A DNA stretch of 64,000 nt from the NCBI RefSeq assembly GCF_003347515.1, contig NZ_QEII01000314.1:118510-182509 (forward strand). Reading direction: 5' to 3'. Position numbers and translations under genes: made by a program. The stretch's first letter is position 1. Every line of letters starts with the position of its first letter. Positions 27,405 to 35,151 of this stretch are shown here, piece by piece. Below the pieces are notes generated by a model that was not told the origin of the DNA, did no database searches, and was given only the letters and a program-made list of their open reading frames with translations. Source of the stretch: Rhodoferax ferrireducens. Its GTDB lineage: Bacteria > Pseudomonadota > Gammaproteobacteria > Burkholderiales > Burkholderiaceae_C.

Positions 27405-28081
27405 GCGCCGCGGCCGACCTCATGCAGTGCGATGTCGCCCTCCGAGCGCTGATCCAGCAGCACTTGCACGCTTTCAGCGTCGAGGTGGGCGTGCGTGAGC
27501 TGCAGCATGCGGCGGCGGTGGCCGTGGCCATCACCGACGCTGGCCATGGCGCCGGGCTACCGGGTCTGCCGCGCCACGCGGCGTGGAGCACGCAGGCGGC
27601 GCTGATCCTGACACGCCGCGCCAGCCATCTGCGCAAGCATGCGGGTCAGTGGGCGCTGCCGGGCGGGCGCATGGATCCGGGCGAAACGCCGGAGCAGGCG
27701 GCCCTGCGCGAGATGGCCGAGGAGGTGCATCTGGAACTCGACGCCGACGCCGTGCTGGGCCGATTGGATGACTTCGTCACGCGCTCTGGTTTTGTCATCA
27801 CCCCGGTCGTGGTGTGGGCCGGCGCGGCCCCCTACATCCGGCCCAATCCGGCCGAGGTTGCCAGCATTCACCGTATCCCGATTGCCGAGTTTTTGCGCAA
27901 GGATGCGCCGTTGCTGGAGCGCGTCGAGCACAGCGAGCATGCCGTGCTGCGCATGCCGGTTGGCAGCGGCTGGATCGCGGCGCCGACGGCCGCCATCCTG
28001 TACCAGTTTCGTGAGGTTTGCATCGAAGGCCGGCCGACCCGCGTGGCGCATTTCGAGCAGCCGGTGTTTGCCTGGAAATGA
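27398..28081 (+). CDS. Nudix hydrolase, CoA-pyrophosphatase-like
   Basis: 227-residue Nudix protein. The 23-residue Nudix box is complete: LPGGRMDPGETPEQAALREM followed by AEEVHLEL. The N-terminal extension (LQHAAAVAVAITDAG...AALILTRRASHLRKHAGQ) is like the CoA/NADH pyrophosphatase branch (NudL/YeaB), but specificity is inferred. Start is uncertain: GTG 27398 or GTG 27401 would overlap gloB, and ATG 27422 is also possible. It probably forms one transcript with gloB. Confidence 0.85.
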   Translation: MVSAAADLMQCDVALRALIQQHLHAFSVEVGVRELQHAAAVAVAITDAGHGAGLPGLPRHAAWSTQAALILTRRASHLRKHAGQWALPGGRMDPGETPEQAALREMAEEVHLELDADAVLGRLDDFVTRSGFVITPVVVWAGAAPYIRPNPAEVASIHRIPIAEFLRKDAPLLERVEHSEHAVLRMPVGSGWIAAPTAAILYQFREVCIEGRPTRVAHFEQPVFAWK

Positions 28082-28192
28082 GGACGCGCTAGAGGCTGAC
28101 CGCCGCTGGCATACCCGCGAGCGCGTGTCAGGATCGGGTCGCGGCCGCACAATGCCACCGACATAACCCTGTGCTACTTCCCAGGAGATGCC

Positions 28193-29227
28193 ATGGCCTT
28201 GCCAATGCACGTTCACCGGTTCCCCGTCACCCGCCGCACCGCCCTGGGCGCACTCTGCGCCGCCTTGCTCATGCCCAGCACTGGGCGTGCCCAGGCACTC
28301 AGTTCCGCTCGCCTGCAGTCCTGGCCGCTCAAGACGCCGCGCAGCACCGGCATTCATGACGTGGCGCCGGCACCCGATGGCGGGGTGTGGTTCTCGGCGC
28401 AGCGCAGCGGGCACCTGGGCTGGTTCAACCCGCGCACCGGCCAGTCGGAACTGATCGCCCTGGGCAGTAACAGCAGTGGCTCGTCGCCGCACGGCGTCAT
28501 TGCGGGACCCGACGGCGCGGCCTGGCTGACCGACGGCGGGCAAAACGCCATCGTTCGCGTGAGCTGGCCGGCACGCGAGGTCAAGCTTTTTCCCTTGCCC
28601 GCCGGCACACCCTACGCCAACCTCAACACCTGCGCCTTTGATGGCGACGGTGATCTGTGGTTCACCGGGCAGGGCGGCTTTGTGGGCAAAGTGGCCGTGC
28701 GCGGCGGCGTGGTCAGCGTGCAGGCGTCGCCGCGCGGGCGCGGGCCTTACGGCATCTGCGCCACGCCCAAGGGGGAGGTCTGGTGGTGCTCGCTGGCCGG
28801 CTCGTTTATTGCGCAGATCGACCGACAGAGCGGGGCGTCGCGCATCGTCGAGCCGCCCACGCCGCGCCAGGGTGCGCGCCGCGTCTGGTCCGACAGCCGT
28901 GGCCGCATCTGGGTGGCCGAGTGGAACAGCGGCCAGCTCTCGGTGCACGACCCGGCGCTGGGCACGGGGGCCGGCAGCTGGCGCAGCTGGAAGGCCCCGG
29001 GCAGCCATCCGCAGGTATACGCCGTGTACGTGGACAACCAAGATATCGTCTGGGCGTCGGAGTGGAGCAACAACGCCATGCTGCGCTTCGACCCGGGCAG
29101 CGAGAAGTTCGACGTCATCACGATGCCGCGGCCCGGCGCCAACGTCCGCCAGATCCTGGGCCGGCCCGGCGAGGTCTGGCTGCCGGAGAGCGGGACCGAG
29201 TTCATCTCGGTGTTCCGAACCGGCTGA
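28193..29227 (+). CDS. Exported beta-propeller protein, virginiamycin B lyase (Vgb)-like
   Basis: 344-residue protein made of repeated ~45-residue blades with GxWFT/GVWFS/VWASEW motifs (GGVWFSAQRSGHLGWFNPRT, DGDLWFTGQGGFVGKV, GRIWVAEWNSGQLSVHDP, DIVWASEWSNNAMLRFDP), as in Vgb and SMP-30-like propellers. The N-terminus (FPVTRRTALGALCAALLM...GRAQA) is a signal with a twin-arginine look, so it is probably periplasmic. True streptogramin lyase activity is not implied; most chromosomal homologues are of unknown function. AGGAG at 28183 precedes ATG 28193. Confidence 0.83.
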   Translation: MALPMHVHRFPVTRRTALGALCAALLMPSTGRAQALSSARLQSWPLKTPRSTGIHDVAPAPDGGVWFSAQRSGHLGWFNPRTGQSELIALGSNSSGSSPHGVIAGPDGAAWLTDGGQNAIVRVSWPAREVKLFPLPAGTPYANLNTCAFDGDGDLWFTGQGGFVGKVAVRGGVVSVQASPRGRGPYGICATPKGEVWWCSLAGSFIAQIDRQSGASRIVEPPTPRQGARRVWSDSRGRIWVAEWNSGQLSVHDPALGTGAGSWRSWKAPGSHPQVYAVYVDNQDIVWASEWSNNAMLRFDPGSEKFDVITMPRPGANVRQILGRPGEVWLPESGTEFISVFRTG

Positions 29228-29357
29228 CCGACGCGAAGCGCCCTTGTACGCACATTCCCCTATCCGGGGTGGGCTGTGCCAGGGTCTACAATTTCAGGCC
29301 CATACAGTCGCTGACGGGCTGGCCGTTCGGTCATACTGATTGCAGCAGGAGACAAAA

Positions 29358-31667
29358 ATGCCCCATACAACGGCCAACGCCGAAGAAAAACGCGCCGAAT
29401 TGCGCCGTGCCGCCCTCGAATACCACGAGTGCCCCCGTCCCGGCAAAATTGCCATTGCCGCCACCAAGCAGCTGGTCAATCAGCATGATCTTGGCCTGGC
29501 TTATTCACCCGGCGTGGCGGCGCCCTGCGAAGAAATCGTCAAAGACCCGAACAACGCCTTCAAGTACACCAGTCGCGGCAATCTGGTGGCGGTGATCACC
29601 AACGGCACCGCCGTGCTGGGTCTGGGCGACATTGGCCCGCTGGCGGCCAAGCCGGTGATGGAAGGCAAGGGCGTGCTGTTCAAGAAGTTTGCCGGCATTG
29701 ATGTGTTTGACATCGAGATCAACGAAAAGCACGACCTCGACAAGCTGGTGGACATCATCGCCTCGCTGGAGCCCACCTTTGGCGGCATCAACCTGGAAGA
29801 CATCAAGGCGCCCGACTGCTTTTATGTGGAGCGCAAGCTGCGCGAGCGCATGAAGATCCCGGTGTTCCACGACGATCAGCATGGCACGGCCATCTGCGTG
29901 GGCGCGGCGATTCTGAACGGCCTGAAAGTGGTGGGCAAAGACCCCAAGCAAATCAAGCTGGTCACGTCGGGTGCCGGCGCGGCAGCATTGGCCTGCCTGG
30001 GCTTGTTGTTGAAGCTGGGCATTCCGCGCGAAAACATTTATGTGACCGATCTGGCCGGCGTGGTCTATGAAGGTCGCACCGAGTTGATGGATGAAGACAA
30101 GATATTCTTTGCGCAAAAGACCTCGGCGCGCACGCTGGGAGACATCATCGAAGGGGCTGACGTCTTCTTGGGTTTGTCGGCGGGCGGCGTGCTTAAGGCC
30201 GACATGGTGCGGAAAATGGCGCCGCGGCCGCTGATATTCGCGCTGGCCAATCCGACCCCGGAAATTCTCCCGGAAGAAGTCAAGGCCGTGCGTGACGATG
30301 CCATCATGGCCACAGGGCGTTCGGACTACCCCAATCAGGTCAACAACGTGCTGTGTTTCCCGTACATCTTTCGCGGTGCGCTGGATGCGGGTGCCTCCAC
30401 CATCACGCTTGAGATGGAAATTGCCGCGGTGCACGCCATTGCCGAGCTGGCACAGGCGGAGCAGAGCGAGGTGGTGGCCGCGGCTTATGCCGGCGAACAG
30501 CTCGCCTTCGGACCGGAATACCTGATCCCCAAGCCGTTCGATCCGCGGTTGATGATGAAAATCGCGCCGGCCGTGGCCCAGGCGGCGGCCGACAGTGGCG
30601 TGGCCTTGCGTCCCATCCTGGACATGGATGCCTACCGCCAGAAGCTGCAAAGCTTTGTCTATGCCTCAGGCACTGTGATGAAGCCGATCTTCACCGCAGC
30701 CAAGATTGGGCTCAAAAAGCGCGTGGCCTATTCGGAGGGGGAAGACGAACGCGTGTTGCGGGCCTGTCAAATTGTGGTGGACGAGGGTCTTGCCCTGCCA
30801 ACCCTGATCGGCCGCCCCGTCGTGATTGCCGAACGGATCAAGAAGTTTGGACTGCGCTTGCGTGAAGGTAACGACTACAGCGTGGTGAACGTGGAGCAGG
30901 ACCACCGCTACCGCGATTTCTGGCAGACCTACCACCGCTTGACCGAGCGCATGGGCGTCACGGCCCAAATGGCGAAAATTGAAATGCGCCGCCGCCTGAG
31001 CCTGATTGGCGCCATGTTGCTGCACAAAGGCGACGTGGATGGCCTGATTTGCGGCACTTGGGGCAGTACGGCGCTGCATTTGCAATACATGGATCAGGTG
31101 ATTGGCAAGCGCGCTGGCGTGAACACCTACGCCTGCATGAACGCACTGATCTTGCCCGAACGCCAGTTGTTCCTGGTAGATACGCACATCAATTACGACC
31201 CCACCGCCGAGCAATTGACGGAGATCACGATCATGGCGGCGGAGGAAATGTTGCGTTTTGGCATCCAGCCCAAAGTGGCCCTGTTGAGCCATTCCAACTT
31301 TGGCAGCAGCAGCCAGCCGAGCGCCATCAAGATGCGCCAGACATTGGAAATGCTGCGCGCGCAGGCGCCCTGGCTGGAGGTGGACGGTGAAATGCACGGT
31401 GATGTCGCGCTCGATGGCAAGGCTCGCGCCACTCTGATGCCCCGCAGCACCTTGTCAGGCGACGCCAACTTGCTGGTCTTGCCCAATATTGATGCTGCGA
31501 ATATTGCCTACAACCTGCTGAAAACAGCTGCCGGCGGCAATATTGCCATTGGCCCGGTACTGCTGGGTGCGGCCAAACCAGTGCATATTTTGACGGCCAG
31601 CACGACAGTGCGTCGAATTGTCAATATGACGGCACTCACGGTGGCCGACGCAAACGCCACCCGTTAA
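29358..31667 (+). CDS. maeB: NADP-dependent malic enzyme with phosphotransacetylase-like domain
   Basis: Oxidatively decarboxylates malate to pyruvate with NADP; 769 residues, like E. coli MaeB (759). The N-terminal malic domain holds YSPGVAAPCEEI, FHDDQHGTAI (metal and substrate binding) and the NAD(P)-binding VTSGAGAAALACLGLL. The C-terminal ~330 residues form a PTA_PTB domain (KRVAYSEGEDERVLRACQ, LCGTW-like GLICGTWGSTALH), which in MaeB is regulatory (acetyl-CoA) rather than catalytic. AGGAGA at 29347 sets ATG 29358. Single-gene unit. Confidence 0.96.
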   Translation: MPHTTANAEEKRAELRRAALEYHECPRPGKIAIAATKQLVNQHDLGLAYSPGVAAPCEEIVKDPNNAFKYTSRGNLVAVITNGTAVLGLGDIGPLAAKPVMEGKGVLFKKFAGIDVFDIEINEKHDLDKLVDIIASLEPTFGGINLEDIKAPDCFYVERKLRERMKIPVFHDDQHGTAICVGAAILNGLKVVGKDPKQIKLVTSGAGAAALACLGLLLKLGIPRENIYVTDLAGVVYEGRTELMDEDKIFFAQKTSARTLGDIIEGADVFLGLSAGGVLKADMVRKMAPRPLIFALANPTPEILPEEVKAVRDDAIMATGRSDYPNQVNNVLCFPYIFRGALDAGASTITLEMEIAAVHAIAELAQAEQSEVVAAAYAGEQLAFGPEYLIPKPFDPRLMMKIAPAVAQAAADSGVALRPILDMDAYRQKLQSFVYASGTVMKPIFTAAKIGLKKRVAYSEGEDERVLRACQIVVDEGLALPTLIGRPVVIAERIKKFGLRLREGNDYSVVNVEQDHRYRDFWQTYHRLTERMGVTAQMAKIEMRRRLSLIGAMLLHKGDVDGLICGTWGSTALHLQYMDQVIGKRAGVNTYACMNALILPERQLFLVDTHINYDPTAEQLTEITIMAAEEMLRFGIQPKVALLSHSNFGSSSQPSAIKMRQTLEMLRAQAPWLEVDGEMHGDVALDGKARATLMPRSTLSGDANLLVLPNIDAANIAYNLLKTAAGGNIAIGPVLLGAAKPVHILTASTTVRRIVNMTALTVADANATR

Positions 31668-31682
31668 CTGATGCAGCTCAAG

Positions 31683-31739
31683 CTGGTGCTCACTAACCAG
31701 CGCTGATTTCACCTGCGAGCTGCCCATTTATTGGGCAGT
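31683..31739 (+). terminator. Two hairpins after maeB
   Basis: GCTGGT pairs with ACCAGC (31683-31702), and CTGCCCA pairs with TGGGCAG across TTTAT (31721-31739). A T-run follows 9 bases later (31748-31753), too far for a textbook terminator. Together they probably end or protect the maeB transcript. Confidence 0.45.
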
Positions 31740-31823
31740 CGCTTGCATTTTTTAACGAAATACGCGACACTACGAACCTTGAAATTCCGGGTAAACCCGG
31801 AGTGTTTTGGGACGTATTTTTTC

Positions 31824-32216
31824 ATGTCGCGTTTTGCAAGCTTGAAGTTAGCCGTCACTGGCTTGGTGTTGACGGCGTTTTTTACTTCAGGTCTGGTGCA
31901 GGCCAAAGGCCCTGGATTCGCAGACACCCAGGCCACCTTGTCGATGGTCGAGTTGCCCCGACAAGGCGTGCAAGTCTATGGACTGATCCGCCAGGGTGGT
32001 CCATTTGCATATGAAAAAGATGGGGTGGTTTTTGGAAACCGCGAGCGTTTGCTGCCAATCCAGAAGCGTGGTTATTACCGTGAATACACCGTCCCAACAC
32101 CCAATTCGCGCGACCGGGGCGTCCGGCGCATTGTGTGCGGGGGCCAAGCCATGGCGCCGGACACTTGTTATTACACAGCCGATCACTATGCGAGCTTCCG
32201 CAAGATCGTGCCGTAA
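31824..32216 (+). CDS. Secreted guanyl-specific ribonuclease, RNase Sa/barnase family
   Basis: Secreted endoribonuclease that cuts after G; 130 residues, ~103 after a clear signal peptide (FASLKLAVTGLVLTAFFTSG, cleavage near VQA-K). Catalytic residues align with RNase Sa without gaps in the core: Glu87 (GYYREYTV; Sa Glu54), Arg102 (GVRRIVCGG; Sa Arg69) and His121 (YYTADHYASF; Sa His85), plus supporting Arg73 (FGNRERLLP). Two cysteines (105 and 115) could form a disulfide. The ribosome site is weak, and a TCCGGG-TAAA-CCCGGA hairpin sits at 31786-31801, just before the start. A barstar-type inhibitor gene follows after 35 bases, the order and spacing of a secreted toxin with its cytoplasmic antidote. 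Confidence 0.92.
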   Translation: MSRFASLKLAVTGLVLTAFFTSGLVQAKGPGFADTQATLSMVELPRQGVQVYGLIRQGGPFAYEKDGVVFGNRERLLPIQKRGYYREYTVPTPNSRDRGVRRIVCGGQAMAPDTCYYTADHYASFRKIVP

Positions 32217-32251
32217 TTTTTGTTTTAGTCAATTTGGAAAGTGAAGCAGGA

Positions 32252-32701
32252 ATGAATATGTCACTTAGTCAAGAAACATCAGCACCCCAGCGTGCTCCCA
32301 TGGACGTGCCGCTACGCGGTATTCGGCCTAATATTGTCCAGTCCATCCGAGCTTTTCGGGTGCAGGAGTTACAGGACGCAGCCCAGTCGCTGGGCCAGCA
32401 TTTTCTGTACGCCAATCTGGCCAACGCCCAGACCAAGCAGGATGTGCTGGACTTGATCGGTCAGCAATTCAAGCTGTCTGCGCATGTGGGCAAGAATTTT
32501 GATGCCCTGTATGACAGCATGACCGACCCGCTGCATAAATCCGGCCCACAGCCTGGTTTTATCGCGGTGCTGGAGCACATCCCGGCCAATACCAAGTTTG
32601 ACAAGGAAGCCCGTGAGCAGTTGCTGGATATCTTCCGGGACGCGGCCGACTATTGGGGAGATCGAAAAATTCCCTTCCGATGTTTCTATTCTTTTCTGTA
32701 G
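32252..32701 (+). CDS. Barstar-family ribonuclease inhibitor
   Basis: Cytoplasmic inhibitor expected to protect the producer from its own RNase before export; 149 residues. The barstar core is at about residues 78-92 (AHVGKNFDALYDSMTD), where Asp84 and Asp88 match the two aspartates (D35 and D39) that plug the barnase active site. The C-terminal strand (RKIPFRCFYSFL) also fits. A ~50-residue N-terminal extension precedes the core. Start is ATG 32252 or 32258; AGCAGG at 32245-32250 suits the second better. Translated with the RNase gene upstream. Confidence 0.9.
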   Translation: MNMSLSQETSAPQRAPMDVPLRGIRPNIVQSIRAFRVQELQDAAQSLGQHFLYANLANAQTKQDVLDLIGQQFKLSAHVGKNFDALYDSMTDPLHKSGPQPGFIAVLEHIPANTKFDKEAREQLLDIFRDAADYWGDRKIPFRCFYSFL

Positions 32702-32757
32702 CCCGTTCTGCACACACCAGCCAAGCAGAACGGGCGAACGAGGCAAAAAGCACAGAC

Positions 32758-32901
32758 ATGGGCAACCACGTTGTGCCAGGCATTGAACTCACCACCGAAT
32801 CGGGTGAAAAAATGCCGACCGACAAGTTGTTGGATATTTCACCCTTGGCGCTGCGCATGAGCAGCCCCTTCAATGCGGGGTATTGGTTGACCGCAGCTTG
32901 A
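32758..32901 (+). CDS. Possible small protein, 47 residues
   Basis: A short frame (MGNHVVPGIELTTESGEKMP onward, ending NAGYWLTAA) with coding-like third positions (about two thirds G or C) lies between the barstar gene and the terminator. No ribosome site is convincing and I recognise no family. It may be the tail of a lost gene. Apart from it and the terminator, the 300-base stretch 32702-33007 holds nothing I can support. Confidence 0.25.
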   Translation: MGNHVVPGIELTTESGEKMPTDKLLDISPLALRMSSPFNAGYWLTAA

Positions 32902-32920
32902 TCGCATCATGTGCTGGCAC

Positions 32921-32955
32921 AAAAAAGGCCCATCGAGAGATTGGGCCTTTTTTTC
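32921..32955. terminator. Bidirectional Rho-independent terminator
   Basis: AAAGGCCCA (32924-32932) pairs with TGGGCCTTT (32942-32950), with an A-run on the left and a T-run on the right, so it works on both strands. It separates the RNase/inhibitor pair from the converging ksgA operon. Confidence 0.9.
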
Positions 32956-33007
32956 TTGAGTTGCAAACTCATCCGCGCCTGTCGAGCGCCTCGTCACTCT
33001 TCAGAGA

Positions 33008-33781
33008 CTACGGGGTGGTGTTTTTAATCTGCTCGGCCAAGGCCAGATACTCACTCACCGGGACTTCTTCGGCCCGGCGCTGCACGTCGAACTGGCCTGA
33101 AAAATTCTTCTCCTGCAGCCATTTGCCCAAGGTGTGGCGCATCAATTTGCGGCGTTGGCTGAATGCCACCTGCACAATTTCACTCAAGAGGCGCACGTCC
33201 ACCAGGGCTGGACTCTCCCGTGGCACCATGCGCACCACGGCGCTGTTCACCCGCGGCGGTGGAACAAAGCTTTCCGGCGGCACAAAAAGCACGTTTTCCA
33301 TGGCATAACGCCATTGCAGCATGACGCTTAGACGACCGTAGTCCGAGGTGCAGGGGCGCGCCACCATGCGGTCGATCACTTCTTTTTGGAGCATGAAATG
33401 CTGGTCCTCAATGACCGCAACGAAATCAAGCAGATGAAACAGGATGGGCGTCGAGATGTTGTAGGGCAGGTTGCCGACGACTCTTAAATTGGCTGTTTTC
33501 TGCGCTTGCGCAATGTGGGCAAAGTCAACTTTCAGCACATCGGACTCAATCACGGTGAGCTGCGGGTGCGAGCGCAGGCGCACGGCCAAATCGCGGTCCA
33601 ACTCGATCACGGTGAGGTGGCCCAGCCGTTCCGCCAGGGGTTGTGTCAGCGCGGCCAGACCCGGCCCGATTTCCACCATCACCTGCCCCGGCTTGGGCGC
33701 GATCGCGTCAACGATGGCCTCAATAATGCTGCCATCGGCCAGAAAGTGCTGGCCGAAGCGTTTGCGGGGAATATGTTTCAC
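33008..33781 (-). CDS. ksgA: 16S rRNA (adenine1518-N6/adenine1519-N6)-dimethyltransferase
   Basis: Dimethylates the two adjacent adenines in helix 45 of 16S rRNA during late 30S assembly; 257 residues, standard length. SAM motif I is VMVEIGPGLAALT, the acidic post-motif is VIELDRDL, and the catalytic motif IV is NLPYNIS. The N-terminal KRFGQHFLAD is diagnostic. It is the third gene of lptD-surA-ksgA and overlaps the surA stop as ATGA; pdxA, often next in this operon, is not present. Confidence 0.97.
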   Translation of the reverse strand: MKHIPRKRFGQHFLADGSIIEAIVDAIAPKPGQVMVEIGPGLAALTQPLAERLGHLTVIELDRDLAVRLRSHPQLTVIESDVLKVDFAHIAQAQKTANLRVVGNLPYNISTPILFHLLDFVAVIEDQHFMLQKEVIDRMVARPCTSDYGRLSVMLQWRYAMENVLFVPPESFVPPPRVNSAVVRMVPRESPALVDVRLLSEIVQVAFSQRRKLMRHTLGKWLQEKNFSGQFDVQRRAEEVPVSEYLALAEQIKNTTP

Positions 33782-35145
33782 TGGGGCGGCTCGCGCATTT
33801 CCACGTAGGCGCGGCCACGCAGGTCCTGCATCCAGGTCGCGTAGGTTTCGTCCAGCTTCTTTTCTCGCAACATGGCGCGCACGGCCTCGCGCTGCTCGCG
33901 CGGGTTCAACGTGGCCTTGCGACGTTCGGTTAACTGGATCAAATGGACGCCAAAGCGCGACACCAGCGGATCGCTGATCTGGCCGGGGGTCAGCCGGTTC
34001 ATGACTTCCTCGAACTCGGGCACAAACATGCCCGGATTGGCCCAGCCCAGATCGCCGCCCTGCGCGGCACTGCCATCCTGCGAGTTGTCGCGGGCGAGTG
34101 CCGCAAAATCAGCCTGACCCGCCATGATGCGTTTTTTGAACTCGTTCAGCTTGTCGCGTGCGGCTGTCTCGCTGAGTTGCGGGCTGACACGCAACAAAAT
34201 ATGGCGCGCCCGGCTTTGCGTCACCGTCATGGCCGGTGCGCCGGCACTTTTCTTCTCCAGTACTTTGAGTACGTGAAAGCCGGCGCCGGAACGCACCAGT
34301 GCTGAGACATCGCCAACCCCCAGGTTTTGCGTCGCCTGGATGAACAGCGGCGGGTATCGGTCAGCCGTTCGCAAACCCAGCTGGCCACCGCTGGCGCTGT
34401 CTGATGCATCCGAGAATTCACGCACTAGGGCGACAAAGTCCTGGCCCGCACGGGCGCGGTCAAGCGCGCGCTGTGCTCGCGCTTGCAAAGCCGCAATCTG
34501 CACCGGGCTGGCCGCGTCCGGCACGGTCACCAGAATCTGGGCCAGGTTAACTTCCTGCGTCGCGGGGTTGCTGTCATTCTGTTGCTCACGCAGGTATTGA
34601 TCGATCTCCAGATCAGACACCCGTGCGCGGGGATCCACATCGCGCTCGCGCAAGCGCGTCAGCAGCAGTTGGTCGCGCAGTTGCGCGCGGAACTGGCTGA
34701 GCACCACGCCCTCCTGCGCCAGGCGTCGATGTAGTTCGGTCACATCCAGCTGATTTTGACGCGCAATATTTTGCTCGGCCAGATCGATGGCCGCCTCGTC
34801 CACCTGGATACCGGATTCACGCGCCAGTTGCAGCTGCGCTTTTTGGTTGATGAGGCTCTCCAGCACCTGGCGCGCCAGCAGTTTGCTGTCCGGCTGGGGC
34901 CGGCGCTGCTGGGCCAGCTGTTGCATGGCCCGCTGCATCTCTGTCCGCACCTCGTTGTTGGTGATGGGCTCGGAATTGACCACGGCCACGATGTAGTCGG
35001 CTTGACGCTGGACTTCGGGTTGCAGGCGAGCGGGCGGCGTGGCGACACCGGTGCCGGTCGATGGCCGCAAGCCCTGAGCCTGCGAGGTCAAGGGAGCAAG
35101 AATGGCAAAACCGGCCACGGTCAGGGCCAAGAGGCGATGGGTCAT
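33778..35145 (-). CDS. surA: Periplasmic peptidyl-prolyl isomerase/chaperone SurA
   Basis: Chaperone that escorts outer-membrane proteins, including LptD, through the periplasm; 455 residues. It has a signal peptide (LLALTVAGFAILAPLTSQAQG), an N-terminal SurA chaperone domain (about 45-165, IVAVVNSEPITNNEVRTEMQ) and two parvulin domains (about 185-285 and 300-400, the second with RARHILLRVSPQLSE and NSQDGSAAQGGDLGWANPG). It lies 6 bases after the lptD stop and overlaps ksgA. Confidence 0.96.
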   Translation of the reverse strand: MTHRLLALTVAGFAILAPLTSQAQGLRPSTGTGVATPPARLQPEVQRQADYIVAVVNSEPITNNEVRTEMQRAMQQLAQQRRPQPDSKLLARQVLESLINQKAQLQLARESGIQVDEAAIDLAEQNIARQNQLDVTELHRRLAQEGVVLSQFRAQLRDQLLLTRLRERDVDPRARVSDLEIDQYLREQQNDSNPATQEVNLAQILVTVPDAASPVQIAALQARAQRALDRARAGQDFVALVREFSDASDSASGGQLGLRTADRYPPLFIQATQNLGVGDVSALVRSGAGFHVLKVLEKKSAGAPAMTVTQSRARHILLRVSPQLSETAARDKLNEFKKRIMAGQADFAALARDNSQDGSAAQGGDLGWANPGMFVPEFEEVMNRLTPGQISDPLVSRFGVHLIQLTERRKATLNPREQREAVRAMLREKKLDETYATWMQDLRGRAYVEMREPPQ

Positions 35146-35151
35146 GATGGA

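Noticed and set aside
27557..29041. 494-codon minus-strand frame over the Nudix and Vgb-like genes
   Set aside because: Antisense to two genes with recognised motifs; no ribosome site and no recognisable protein.
28193..29227. Streptogramin resistance (true virginiamycin B lyase)
   Set aside because: Only the propeller fold and an export signal support it; chromosomal Vgb-like proteins usually have other or unknown roles.
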